A DNA stretch of 28,258 bases. Origin: CAZAGD01 sp049699975 (lineage in GTDB: Bacteria; Desulfobacterota; SM23-61). The notes beneath the pieces are model-generated. The model did no database searches. It had not been told where the DNA came from and saw nothing but the letters and a program-made list of their open reading frames with translations. Position numbers and translations under genes: made by a program. Numbering within the stretch: the first letter of the stretch is position 1; every line of letters starts with the position of its first letter. Of the stretch, positions 1 to 7,122 are shown piece after piece. The stretch covers positions 1-28,258 of the forward strand of contig JBNAWB010000025.1 of assembly GCA_049699975.1 (NCBI GenBank). The letters run 5' to 3'.

Positions 1-123
1 CTTCAGGATTTCTAAAAATTTCTCCCTGTCCCTGTCGTCTAAAAATATATCTTCTTTCTGATTTCCTCTTGAGGTCACATGATAAAAAGCCCCCTTATAT
101 TCAATCCTTAGTTGTCTTGCCAG
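1..123 (-). CDS. REP-associated Y1 (IS200-like) transposase, N-terminal fragment cut by window edge
   Basis: Translating the minus strand from 123 to 1 gives 41 uninterrupted codons with the N-terminal signature of REP-associated tyrosine transposases (TnpA_REP, Y1_Tnp family): ARQLRIEYKGAFYHVTSRGN, then a DIFLDDRDREKFLEIL-type stretch. The H-V-T-S-R-G-N motif is the most diagnostic part visible. The HUH motif and catalytic tyrosine would lie beyond the left edge, so intactness cannot be judged. The codon where family members usually have ATG is CTG here, directly before GCA-AGA-CAA (Ala-Arg-Gln). It may be a non-AUG start or a degraded one. Such proteins act on short palindromic REP-like repeats, and a 22-bp tandem repeat lies just upstream. 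The family call is firm; activity is unknown. Confidence 0.82.
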   Translation of the reverse strand, partial: MARQLRIEYKGAFYHVTSRGNQKEDIFLDDRDREKFLEILK

Positions 124-168
124 GCAGATAAAATAGCAAGGGAAATAGATGAATGTCAATTAAATTTT

Positions 169-212
169 AAAGGTTTGACCCCATATTTCCAAAGGTTTGA
201 CCCCATATTTCC
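169..212. repeat. 22-bp perfect tandem duplication beside the transposase fragment
   Basis: Two exact, directly adjacent copies of a 22-bp unit occupy 169-190 and 191-212. The unit begins AAAGGTTTGACCCC and ends ATATTTCC. On the minus strand it contains GGGGTCAAACC and lies 46 bp upstream of the transposase coding start. Similar GGGGTCA-containing motifs often border REP-associated transposases, so this may be a recognition or end sequence. There are only two copies and no spacer, so it is not a CRISPR array. Confidence 0.75.
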
Positions 213-370
213 ATGAGTCAAGAGCAGACTTGATCCCTTTTCCAAATAAATTTGTTATAAAGAGTACCCTTAAGGAGCGGGTGTAAGTTTGGGTGAAGCA
301 AAAAACTATGAGTTGCAAACAATTTTTAAGTATGGGATACTAATAAAAAATTAAGAAAAGGATCAGAAAG

Positions 371-994
371 ATGGGGCTCATTAGTCTACTATTCAAAAAT
401 CCGGCGGCATTTATTCTTTTGGTAATCCCGCTTATCTACTCCATCGTCCTGCATGAGTTGGCTCATGGCTGGGTAGCGGATAAAATGGGCGATTCCACTG
501 CGCGCTGGTTCGGGAGACTCACGCTCAATCCCTTAAAGCACCTTGATCCAATAGGTACCTTGATGTTATTCATCTTTGGTTTTGGTTGGGCTAAGCCAGT
601 GCCCGTAAATTTTCATAATCTTTATGATGAACGCAAAGGTTTAATCTTGGTCTCTGCAGCAGGTATTGTGGCCAACACTATGCTTGCCTTCATCTCCCTG
701 CTTCTTTTACAAATTTTCAATCCTTCTCCTTTTGGCGCCTTTTCTATGTTCTTAGTTTATATGGCCCAAATAAATATCATGCTCGCCGCCTTTAACCTTA
801 TTCCCATTCCTCCCCTTGATGGTTCTAAAATCCTCATGGGATTCTCTTCCTCCCAATTCCGCTACTCTTTGGCCCGCTTGGAACCCTATGGTTTCTTTAT
901 CATCATTGGCCTACTTTATTTGGGAATCCTTAATCCTTTAATCTCTTTATTCGAATGGATTATAATGGGGATCCTGCGGCTTTTCCTCCCTTAA
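371..994 (+). CDS. Site-2 protease (M50) family membrane metalloprotease
   Basis: A 207-aa integral membrane protein of the compact S2P/M50 group, which cleaves substrates within the membrane. The zinc-binding HELAH motif is at residues 28-32 inside the first hydrophobic segment. The partner motif with the third ligand is at residues 142-151 (N-L-I-P-I-P-P-L-D-G; Asp150 is the expected ligand). Five or so hydrophobic segments are visible and there is no PDZ domain, so it matches the short M50 subfamily common in bacteria and archaea rather than RseP. The start is supported by AAAGGAT eight bases upstream. A beta-CASP nuclease gene follows 19 bp downstream on the same strand, probably cotranscribed. 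The natural substrate cannot be inferred. Both catalytic motifs are present, so it is probably active. Confidence 0.9.
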   Translation: MGLISLLFKNPAAFILLVIPLIYSIVLHELAHGWVADKMGDSTARWFGRLTLNPLKHLDPIGTLMLFIFGFGWAKPVPVNFHNLYDERKGLILVSAAGIVANTMLAFISLLLLQIFNPSPFGAFSMFLVYMAQINIMLAAFNLIPIPPLDGSKILMGFSSSQFRYSLARLEPYGFFIIIGLLYLGILNPLISLFEWIIMGILRLFLP

Positions 995-1013
995 AAATTT
1001 ACTCGAGGCAAAA

Positions 1014-2402
1014 ATGGCTTGGTCATTCGAAGTTTTAGGTGGTGGGCAGGAGATTGGAGCTAATTCCTATCTGCTCAAAATGAACGGAGTGTCCCTGCTC
1101 CTCGAAGCCGGTTTGCATCCGAAAAAATTCGGTAAAGAAAGCCTCCCTGACTACGACCGCCTCGCTGAAGACTTAGAGGCTATTTTTATTTCTCATGCCC
1201 ATTTGGATCATGTCGGCTCTTTGCCCTTAATCCATCAGAAATATCCCGCAACCCCCATATTTGCTACTTCTCCGACTAAAGACATAGCCTTACGCATGCT
1301 GCACAACACTGTTACGGTGATGAATATATTTCGAGAAGAAAAAGGGCTCTTAGAATATCCTTTCTTTGAACATGAAGATCTACGCCCGCTCAAAGGAGGA
1401 ATTATTGACCTCGAATTTAGGGCGCTTCCCCGTAAATTTCCTAAAAGACATAAGGGTGGATATGAAAGAGTTAAATTAAGAGGGAACATAAGAGCTCATT
1501 TTCTGCCCAGTGGCCATGTTCTGGGAGCTGCGGGGTTAGTAATCCGCCAAGGTAAAAGGACAATTTATTATACGGGCGATATTTCCTTTCAAGACCAAGC
1601 GCTCTTAGCCGGAGCAGAAATTCCCTTGGAAAATATCGAGGTCCTTATTCTGGAATGCACCTATGGCAATGATCCTTTTTATTATTCTCAAAGTAGGCCC
1701 GAAGAAATTAATAAATTTGCTCAAGAGGTCTCCCAAATAATTAATAAAAAAGGGTGCGTTCTTATTCCCGCCTTCGCTTTGGGAAAAACCCAAGAACTGA
1801 TGGCCATTATTTACTCCCTGATGCGGCGGCGCCAGATTCCCTCTGTTCCCCTTTTCCTCTCTGGATTAGGACGGAGCATAACCGAAATCTACCAAGAGTA
1901 CCGCCGGTATTTGCGCCCCCACGTTTCCATCTCTGACTTTGACCTTTTTTCTGTACTGGAATACTCCGACGAGCTTTATCTGAAATACCTTTTGCGCGAA
2001 CCCTGCATAATTGTGGCCACGAATGGCATGATGGTTGAGAATACCCCCTCAGCCAGAATTGCCCGGCTTATGGTTCAGGATGAACGGCATGGCATTTTCT
2101 TCTGCGGTTTCATTGATCCAGATACCCTTGGATATAAGCTCTTTCATGCCCAGATCGGAGAAGAGCTGGTTTTCATTACCGATGGCGAACCAGTTAAAAT
2201 AATTAATCCAAATATAAAACGCTTTTATCTCTCCTCCCATGCCGACCGCTATGAACTTCTCGATTTAGCACAAAAATTAGCTCCGCAGATCATTATCTTA
2301 ATCCATGGCGAGCAAGAAGGAATTGCCTTCATGAAGGAGGAGTTATCTGGAATAAGTCAAGTATATGCAGGGGAGAAAGGAAAAACTATCTTTTTGGATT
2401 AA
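1014..2402 (+). CDS. Beta-CASP metallo-beta-lactamase fold ribonuclease (CPSF73-like)
   Basis: A 462-aa soluble hydrolase of the RNA-processing metallo-beta-lactamase group. Motif 2 of the MBL core is seen as SHAHLDH near residues 60-66. A further metal-site stretch reads LPSGHVLGA, followed by YYTGDISF with the metal-bridging Asp. The beta-CASP insert occupies roughly residues 200-370, including ECTYGND and the IPAFALGKTQEL helix. The C-terminal RMMBL part contains LSSHADRYELLDL and IHGEQEG, which carry the late His motifs. The protein lacks KH domains. Relatives are endo/5'-exoribonucleases acting in RNA maturation or decay, so an RNase role is likely but the substrate is unknown. A GAGGC sequence sits four bases before the ATG. 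It follows the M50 gene by 19 bp and is probably in the same transcript. Confidence 0.9.
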   Translation: MAWSFEVLGGGQEIGANSYLLKMNGVSLLLEAGLHPKKFGKESLPDYDRLAEDLEAIFISHAHLDHVGSLPLIHQKYPATPIFATSPTKDIALRMLHNTVTVMNIFREEKGLLEYPFFEHEDLRPLKGGIIDLEFRALPRKFPKRHKGGYERVKLRGNIRAHFLPSGHVLGAAGLVIRQGKRTIYYTGDISFQDQALLAGAEIPLENIEVLILECTYGNDPFYYSQSRPEEINKFAQEVSQIINKKGCVLIPAFALGKTQELMAIIYSLMRRRQIPSVPLFLSGLGRSITEIYQEYRRYLRPHVSISDFDLFSVLEYSDELYLKYLLREPCIIVATNGMMVENTPSARIARLMVQDERHGIFFCGFIDPDTLGYKLFHAQIGEELVFITDGEPVKIINPNIKRFYLSSHADRYELLDLAQKLAPQIIILIHGEQEGIAFMKEELSGISQVYAGEKGKTIFLD

Positions 2403-2479
2403 TTTTTGAGCCGACCTATAACCTGATTTAAATTAATTTAATATCTTTTTTCCCAATTTGTGATTCATCAATCAGCACT

Positions 2480-3874
2480 TTAAATTTTTTCTAAAGCTCT
2501 TTGGAGGCGTTTTAAAACTTCTTCTTTCCCCAAAATCCTCATTATTTCGTAAATCCCAGGACTCGCCGTCTTCCCCGTTAAAGCTAAGCGCACAGCTTGA
2601 GCTATGGTTACTAATTTAATATTCTTCTCTGCCGCAATATCGCGAAAAAATTTTTCGACCATTTTTTCGTCAAGCTCTGGGGAAGATGTTAACTTTGAAG
2701 CAAGCATCTTCAAAGGCTCTTTTATCTCCGAAGTAAGAAATTTAGGAGCAGCTTTTTCATCTATTTGGAAATCATCCCGGAAATAAAACTCAGCCTGGCT
2801 GGCCATCTCTTCCAAAGTTTTTGATCTTTCTTGCAGCGTCTTAACCACTTCTATTAACCATGCTCGAGAACGAGGTTGCCAGCCCCTTTTCTCAATAAAA
2901 GGAATTATTAGTTCGGCTAATGTTTCGGGCTTTTCCTGGCGGATATACAGCCCGTTGAGCCAGAGGAGTTTCTCCGCATTAAAAACAGCCGCGGATTTAC
3001 CTATATTCTCTAAAGAAAATTTTTCAATCAGCTCTGCCAGAGTAAAAACCTCTTGATCTCCATACGACCAACCTAAACGGACAAGATAATTAACCAAGGC
3101 CTGGGGAAGATAACCCATTTCCTTATAGGCTAAGACCGACGTGGCTCCATGCCGCTTAGAAAGGCGCGTTTTATCCGCGCCCAAGATCATGGGTACATGG
3201 GCAAATTGGGGGAGAGGATAACCCAGGGCTTCATAAAGAAGAATCTGCCGGGGCGTATTGTTGACGTGATCGTCTCCCCTGATGACATGAGTAATACCCA
3301 TAGTGGCATCGTCTACTACCGCACTAAAATTATAAGTAGGCCAGCCATCGCTACGTAAAATTATCAAATCATCCAACTCTGCATTCTCGAATTCAATCGG
3401 CCCTTTAATTAGATCTTTTAAAACCGTTATTCCTTGTTTAGGAGATTTAAAGCGGATGGCCGGTTTTCTCCCCGGAATGGGAGATTTTAATTCCCGGCAA
3501 TGACCATCATACCTGGGCTGCCGTTTTTCCTGGAGCGCTTGTTTTCTTTTTTCTTCCAGCTCTTCTGGAGTACAATAACAAAAATAGGCTTTGCCTTCTC
3601 GCAACAGCCTTTCGGCATGTTCTCGGTATAAAGGCAAGCGATCCGTTTGGTAAATAGGCCCCTCATCCCAATCCAAGCCCAGCCAAGTAAGGCTCTCGAG
3701 TATGGCCGTAATAGATTCCTTGGTGGATCGTACTTGGTCAGTATCCTCGATGCGTAAAATAAATTTCCCATTTTGGTTGCGGGCGTAGAGCCAATTAAAA
3801 ATAGCTGTCCGCGCTCCGCCTAGATGAAGATATCCTGTGGGGCTGGGAGCAAAACGTAATACTACTTTGCTCAT
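2480..3874 (-). CDS. gltX: Glutamate--tRNA ligase (GltX)
   Basis: Class I aminoacyl-tRNA synthetase of 464 aa that charges tRNA-Glu with glutamate in the cytoplasm, and possibly tRNA-Gln if the cell uses the amidotransferase route. The first residues read VVLRFAPSPTGYLHLGGART, containing the HIGH-equivalent HLGG. The KMSKS-equivalent is LSKRHG in the ADKTRLSKRHG stretch near residue 245. The C-terminal helical anticodon-binding domain is complete. I place the start at 3874 rather than at the in-frame TTG at 3919. The ATG at 3874 has GGAGG five bases upstream, homologues begin with this short VVLRFAPSPTG stretch, and the extra 15 codons coincide with promoter hexamers. The gene converges on the beta-CASP gene with a 77-bp gap and no clear terminator. 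Confidence 0.97.
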   Translation of the reverse strand: MSKVVLRFAPSPTGYLHLGGARTAIFNWLYARNQNGKFILRIEDTDQVRSTKESITAILESLTWLGLDWDEGPIYQTDRLPLYREHAERLLREGKAYFCYCTPEELEEKRKQALQEKRQPRYDGHCRELKSPIPGRKPAIRFKSPKQGITVLKDLIKGPIEFENAELDDLIILRSDGWPTYNFSAVVDDATMGITHVIRGDDHVNNTPRQILLYEALGYPLPQFAHVPMILGADKTRLSKRHGATSVLAYKEMGYLPQALVNYLVRLGWSYGDQEVFTLAELIEKFSLENIGKSAAVFNAEKLLWLNGLYIRQEKPETLAELIIPFIEKRGWQPRSRAWLIEVVKTLQERSKTLEEMASQAEFYFRDDFQIDEKAAPKFLTSEIKEPLKMLASKLTSSPELDEKMVEKFFRDIAAEKNIKLVTIAQAVRLALTGKTASPGIYEIMRILGKEEVLKRLQRALEKI

Positions 3875-3889
3875 TTTTCCTCCATTTTT

Positions 3890-3919
3890 ATAATAGGCTA
3901 TGGTTTCTATCTTGGTCAA
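3890..3919 (-). promoter_or_regulatory. Sigma70-like promoter for gltX with very short leader
   Basis: On the minus strand TTGACC (3919-3914) and TATTAT (3895-3890) are separated by 18 bp; each matches five of six consensus bases. The expected transcription start, six to seven bases downstream, falls at about 3883-3884, right where GGAGG (3883-3879) of the gltX ribosome site begins. The mRNA leader would therefore be only about ten nucleotides. This also explains why translation cannot begin at the upstream TTG, which is part of the -35 hexamer. Confidence 0.6.
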
Positions 3920-3964
3920 GGGTATTTCTGACCATCGATCACTTTTAAAATTCTGCCTAATTTA

Positions 3965-3970
3965 TATAAT
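3965..3970 (+). promoter_or_regulatory. Candidate -10 element (TATAAT) for the VOC/acyl-CoA genes
   Basis: A perfect TATAAT lies about 165 bp upstream of the VOC gene start in the gltX-VOC divergent spacer. No convincing -35 hexamer is found 16-18 bp upstream; the sequence there is CTTTTA-like. The region is AT-rich, so a chance match is possible. Confidence 0.3.
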
Positions 3971-4134
3971 CTCCCTACTCCCTCTTTCTTCCGCTTTAAT
4001 TCAGCAGGGACTTCAAAAATTACCAAATGTCCGCAAAGATTACCCTTGATTTATCTCTGGCGAATAAGATAATTTATGAAAAAATTGTTCGTGTTCCAGA
4101 TGTTTATCTGGAAATTCTTAATATGGAGGAAAAA

Positions 4135-4743
4135 ATGATTCGCCGGATCGACCATATTTCTATTGGAGTTTGGGACTTAGATAAGGCCAGAAAATTCTTC
4201 ATAGATGGTTTGGGGGGAAGAGAGCTTTTTTGCGCTCCGGTTCCTGAACAAAAATACCGCTGGACCACTATAGAGCTGGGCACTTCTTGCTTTATTGAAC
4301 TAATAGATCCCTTAGAAAAGGAAGGCTTTTTATATAGGTTTTTGGAAAAGAGGGGCGAGGGACCTCATCATATTACGGTGCAAGTAGATGATATTAATAA
4401 AACCTATCGATCTCTGGAAGAGAAAGGAATTCCTACTTTCGGGCTGGGTGAACCTTTCCCGGGATGGAAAGAAATGTATATCCATCCTAAGCATGCTTTC
4501 GGGACGCTCATCCAATTTGCGGAATTCAACCCCTTAGATTGGGTTGAAAAAGGATATATTCCTGCTGCTTATAAAGAATTTGCTCCTCCGGAAGCCAAAG
4601 CCAAAGAGGAAATAAAAGTTTTAAAAGTGGAAACTGGAGGAGAATTGGAAATTGAAATTCGGCAGGGAGAGGATGTAATCCGTTTAGACCAAAGACAATT
4701 AGCTAATTTAAAGAAATCTTTACAGGAACTGGCAGGCGATTAA
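4135..4743 (+). CDS. VOC-family protein, methylmalonyl-CoA epimerase-like
   Basis: A 202-aa vicinal-oxygen-chelate protein. The first beta-alpha-beta module starts RRIDHISIGVWDLDKARKFF and the second starts GPHHITVQVDDI. The candidate metal ligand set is His7, Glu55 (CFIELIDP), His78 or His79, and Glu130 (LIQFAE). This pattern is compatible with methylmalonyl-CoA epimerase and related CoA-ester epimerases. About 60 extra residues follow the VOC core, ending in a charged Lys/Glu-rich helix. I start at 4135 because GGAGG lies six bases before that ATG and the protein then opens directly with the VOC strand. The open frame reaching back to 4027 has no ribosome site. The gene heads a run with a CoA-ligase alpha protein and an SDR, which supports a CoA-thioester role. 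Glyoxalase-type activity is an alternative. Confidence 0.8.
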   Translation: MIRRIDHISIGVWDLDKARKFFIDGLGGRELFCAPVPEQKYRWTTIELGTSCFIELIDPLEKEGFLYRFLEKRGEGPHHITVQVDDINKTYRSLEEKGIPTFGLGEPFPGWKEMYIHPKHAFGTLIQFAEFNPLDWVEKGYIPAAYKEFAPPEAKAKEEIKVLKVETGGELEIEIRQGEDVIRLDQRQLANLKKSLQELAGD

Positions 4744-4816
4744 TTAATTCATCCTCGGCTGTGGATTTACAGAGAAGCAAATCTGCTTTATTTACAAAAA
4801 TAAAGGTGAGGGAAGA

Positions 4817-6292
4817 ATGATTATCGATTTAGAACCTAAATTTGATCTCCTTTTTAATCCTAAATCTATTGCCCTAATTGGGGCTTCCAATAATGTGGAG
4901 AAATGGGGGGCTATTATTTTTTTGAATATCCTTCTGGGCGGCTATCAAGGGAAGCTCTTTCCAGTAAATAACCGTGAAGAATTTGTTTTGGGCCATAAAG
5001 CCTACCCCCGCGTAAGCCAAATCCCCCAAGAAGTAGATTTAGCTATAATAGCTATTCCCGCCCAAGCTACTAAGGAAGCGGTCCTGGATTGTCTGCAAAA
5101 AGGGGTGCGCATGGCCATTGTCATTACCTCTGATTTTAGCGAAACCGGTGCCGAAGGGGCCCGCTTGGAAAGAGAGCTTACGGAAATAGCCAGGTCAGGG
5201 GGGATGAGGTTAGTCGGGCCAAATACTATGGGCATTTTTAGTGCCTCGGCCAGCCTTACCGCCCTGATGCCCCCGGTAAGGCCCAGGAAGGGGAAAGTTT
5301 CCTTAGTCTCTCAAAGTGGTAATATCGGCACGCAAATGTTAGGTTGGGGAGAGAAATTTGCTGTCGGTTTTAATAAATATGTTAGCAGCGGCAATGAAGG
5401 TGATTTAAGGGCGGAAGACTATTTGGCTTATCTGGGAGATGACCCTAAAACGAAAGTCATCTTGTTTTATTTAGAAGGTTTAGACGATGGCAGAAAATTC
5501 TTCGAGCGAGCCCAAAAAATTACTCCCCATAAGCCGATAATTGCTTTCAAGGGCGGCCGGACTTCTGCAGGGGCCAGAGCAGCCAAATCACATAGTGGGG
5601 CTATGGCTGGAAGCAAAGAAATCTACGAAGCAGCTTTCCGCCAAGCTGGCGTTTTATGGGCCTCCACCACCGAAGAAATGTTGGAATGGGCAGCAGCTTT
5701 TTCTTCCCTCCCCCTGCCCCAAGGCCCCCGAGTGGGAATCCTAACCAGGGGAGGAGGATGGGGAGTTATTACTGCTGATGCTTGTCAGGAAATAGGCCTG
5801 GAAGTTCCTCCCTTAGATGAACCGTTGATTAAGCACTTGAACAAATTTCTACCAACCTATTGGAGCAGAGGAAATCCTGTCGATATGGTAGCCACAATAA
5901 GCACGCCAGCTTACCTTGACTGTCTGGAGGCCCTAATTTCCTGGTCTAAAATCGATGCAGTAATATCCTTAAGTGGGGATGCTGGACCTTTAGCCATGAT
6001 GTTGCCAGATCTTAAAAAGAGGGCGGAAAGTATTTTTCCGCCTGAACGGGTGGATAAATTACTGCAAAAAGTCTCCGAAAGTAGAACATTAATATATGAA
6101 CATACGATGGCCCTTATTAAAAAATATAAAAAACCAATTTTCGCGGTAGGGACTAATTTAATAAAAAGAAAAGGTGTCGATCAAGAGGAATACTTTTTAG
6201 CTCAGTTCCGCACTCCAGAACGAGCGGTAAGGGCAGCTGGAGCCCTTTACCGGTATGCGCACTTCTTGCAAGCTATTAATGGCGGAAAATAA
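4817..6292 (+). CDS. NDP-forming acyl-CoA synthetase alpha-type protein (CoA-binding + succinyl-CoA-ligase-like)
   Basis: 491 aa, the size of alpha subunits of ADP-forming acetyl/acyl-CoA synthetases. The N-terminal Rossmann CoA-binding domain reads SIALIGASNN (about residues 17-26). Two succinyl-CoA-ligase-like domains follow, with LVSQSGNIG near 163-171. His259 in KSHSGAMAG matches the phosphohistidine that relays phosphate in this family. The ATP-grasp beta domain is missing from this chain, and no separate beta gene lies in the window. The protein would need a partner encoded elsewhere to make ATP from acyl-CoA, or it has another CoA-ester role. It follows the VOC gene by 73 bp with a GAGGGAAG site before the ATG. 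A paralogue lies on the other strand at 7.1-8.5 kb. Confidence 0.85.
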   Translation: MIIDLEPKFDLLFNPKSIALIGASNNVEKWGAIIFLNILLGGYQGKLFPVNNREEFVLGHKAYPRVSQIPQEVDLAIIAIPAQATKEAVLDCLQKGVRMAIVITSDFSETGAEGARLERELTEIARSGGMRLVGPNTMGIFSASASLTALMPPVRPRKGKVSLVSQSGNIGTQMLGWGEKFAVGFNKYVSSGNEGDLRAEDYLAYLGDDPKTKVILFYLEGLDDGRKFFERAQKITPHKPIIAFKGGRTSAGARAAKSHSGAMAGSKEIYEAAFRQAGVLWASTTEEMLEWAAAFSSLPLPQGPRVGILTRGGGWGVITADACQEIGLEVPPLDEPLIKHLNKFLPTYWSRGNPVDMVATISTPAYLDCLEALISWSKIDAVISLSGDAGPLAMMLPDLKKRAESIFPPERVDKLLQKVSESRTLIYEHTMALIKKYKKPIFAVGTNLIKRKGVDQEEYFLAQFRTPERAVRAAGALYRYAHFLQAINGGK

Positions 6293-6304
6293 AATGCTTA
6301 CTTT

Positions 6305-6321
6305 GGCCAAGAGCTTTGGCC
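6305..6321 (+). other. Intercistronic hairpin between CoA-ligase alpha and SDR genes
   Basis: A perfect 6-bp stem, GGCCAA and TTGGCC, encloses the 5-nt loop GAGCT, 13 bp after the stop of the CoA-ligase alpha gene. It is not followed by a U-run, so it is not a standard intrinsic terminator. It could act as an mRNA processing or stability element, or have arisen by chance. Confidence 0.3.
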
Positions 6322-6372
6322 GCCGAAAATAATGAGTAGCTGAATGATTTTTTAAAAAAGGAGGATGAAAAA

Positions 6373-7122
6373 ATGAGACTAAAAGACAAAGTAGCTATTG
6401 TCACTGGCTCAGGCCGAGGAATTGGCGAAGGCATTGCTCTTCGTTTTGCCGAAGAGGGAGCTAAGATTGTCGTGAATGATATAAACGAAGCCGATGCCTT
6501 AAGAACCGTAGAAAAAATTAAAAACATGGGTGGGCAAGCGGTGGCCGTTATCGGGAGCGTGGCCTCGCGGGAGATAGCCCAAAAAATGGTGGATACCGCA
6601 GTGAGTGAATTTGGCACAGTAGATATATTAGTAAACAATGCGGGCATCATCCGTGATGCCATGCTCCACAAAATGACTGACGAACAATGGGATCAGGTAA
6701 TCGAGGTTAATTTGAAAGGGGTCTTTCTCTGCACACAATGCGCTGCTCGGGTAATGAGGGAAAGAGGGTATGGAAAAATTATAAATATTTCCTCCACGAG
6801 CTGGCGCGGAAATCCCGGGCAGTTGAATTACTCCGCTACCAAAGCTGGAGTAATCGGCATGACCAAGACCGCCGCTAAAGAATTAGCCCCTAAAGGCATA
6901 AATGTCAATGTCATCGCCCCGGGGATGATCTGGACAGATATGATCAAATCCATGCCCCCTGCGATCATAGAAAAGATGGAAAAAGGGTTGCCTTTTATCG
7001 TCCCGCTAAACCGGAAAGGTACTCCTCAAGATGTAGCTAATTTGGCTCTCTTTTTAGCTTCCGATGAGAGCTCTTTTATTACGGGGCAGTTAATTCACTG
7101 TGATGGCGGGATGATTATGTAA
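6373..7122 (+). CDS. Short-chain dehydrogenase/reductase, FabG-like 3-oxoacyl reductase family
   Basis: 249-aa classical SDR. The NAD(P) motif TGSGRGIG is at residues 11-18, NNAG at 88-91, the catalytic Ser near 140 (NISS), and Tyr153/Lys157 in YSATK. The C-terminal ITGQLIHCDGGM matches FabG-type enzymes. It would interconvert a 3-hydroxyacyl and a 3-oxoacyl thioester, on ACP or more likely CoA given its neighbours. AAGGAGGATG lies before the ATG with ideal spacing. Cofactor preference is unclear: an Asp (VVNDIN) at the end of the second strand suggests NAD(H). The end overlaps the convergent CoA-ligase alpha gene by 33 bp. Substrate is inferred from context only. Confidence 0.92.
   Translation: MRLKDKVAIVTGSGRGIGEGIALRFAEEGAKIVVNDINEADALRTVEKIKNMGGQAVAVIGSVASREIAQKMVDTAVSEFGTVDILVNNAGIIRDAMLHKMTDEQWDQVIEVNLKGVFLCTQCAARVMRERGYGKIINISSTSWRGNPGQLNYSATKAGVIGMTKTAAKELAPKGINVNVIAPGMIWTDMIKSMPPAIIEKMEKGLPFIVPLNRKGTPQDVANLALFLASDESSFITGQLIHCDGGMIM

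Noticed and set aside
169..212. Possible CRISPR repeats
   Set aside because: Only two adjacent copies with no spacer and no cas genes in the window.
2428..2441. TTAAATTAATTTAA palindrome between the beta-CASP gene and gltX as a terminator
   Set aside because: The stem is AT-only and unstable; a U-rich stretch follows but no GC stem.
4027..4134. Upstream extension of the VOC gene
   Set aside because: No ribosome site at 4027, extra residues do not match the VOC fold, and GGAGG marks the 4135 start.
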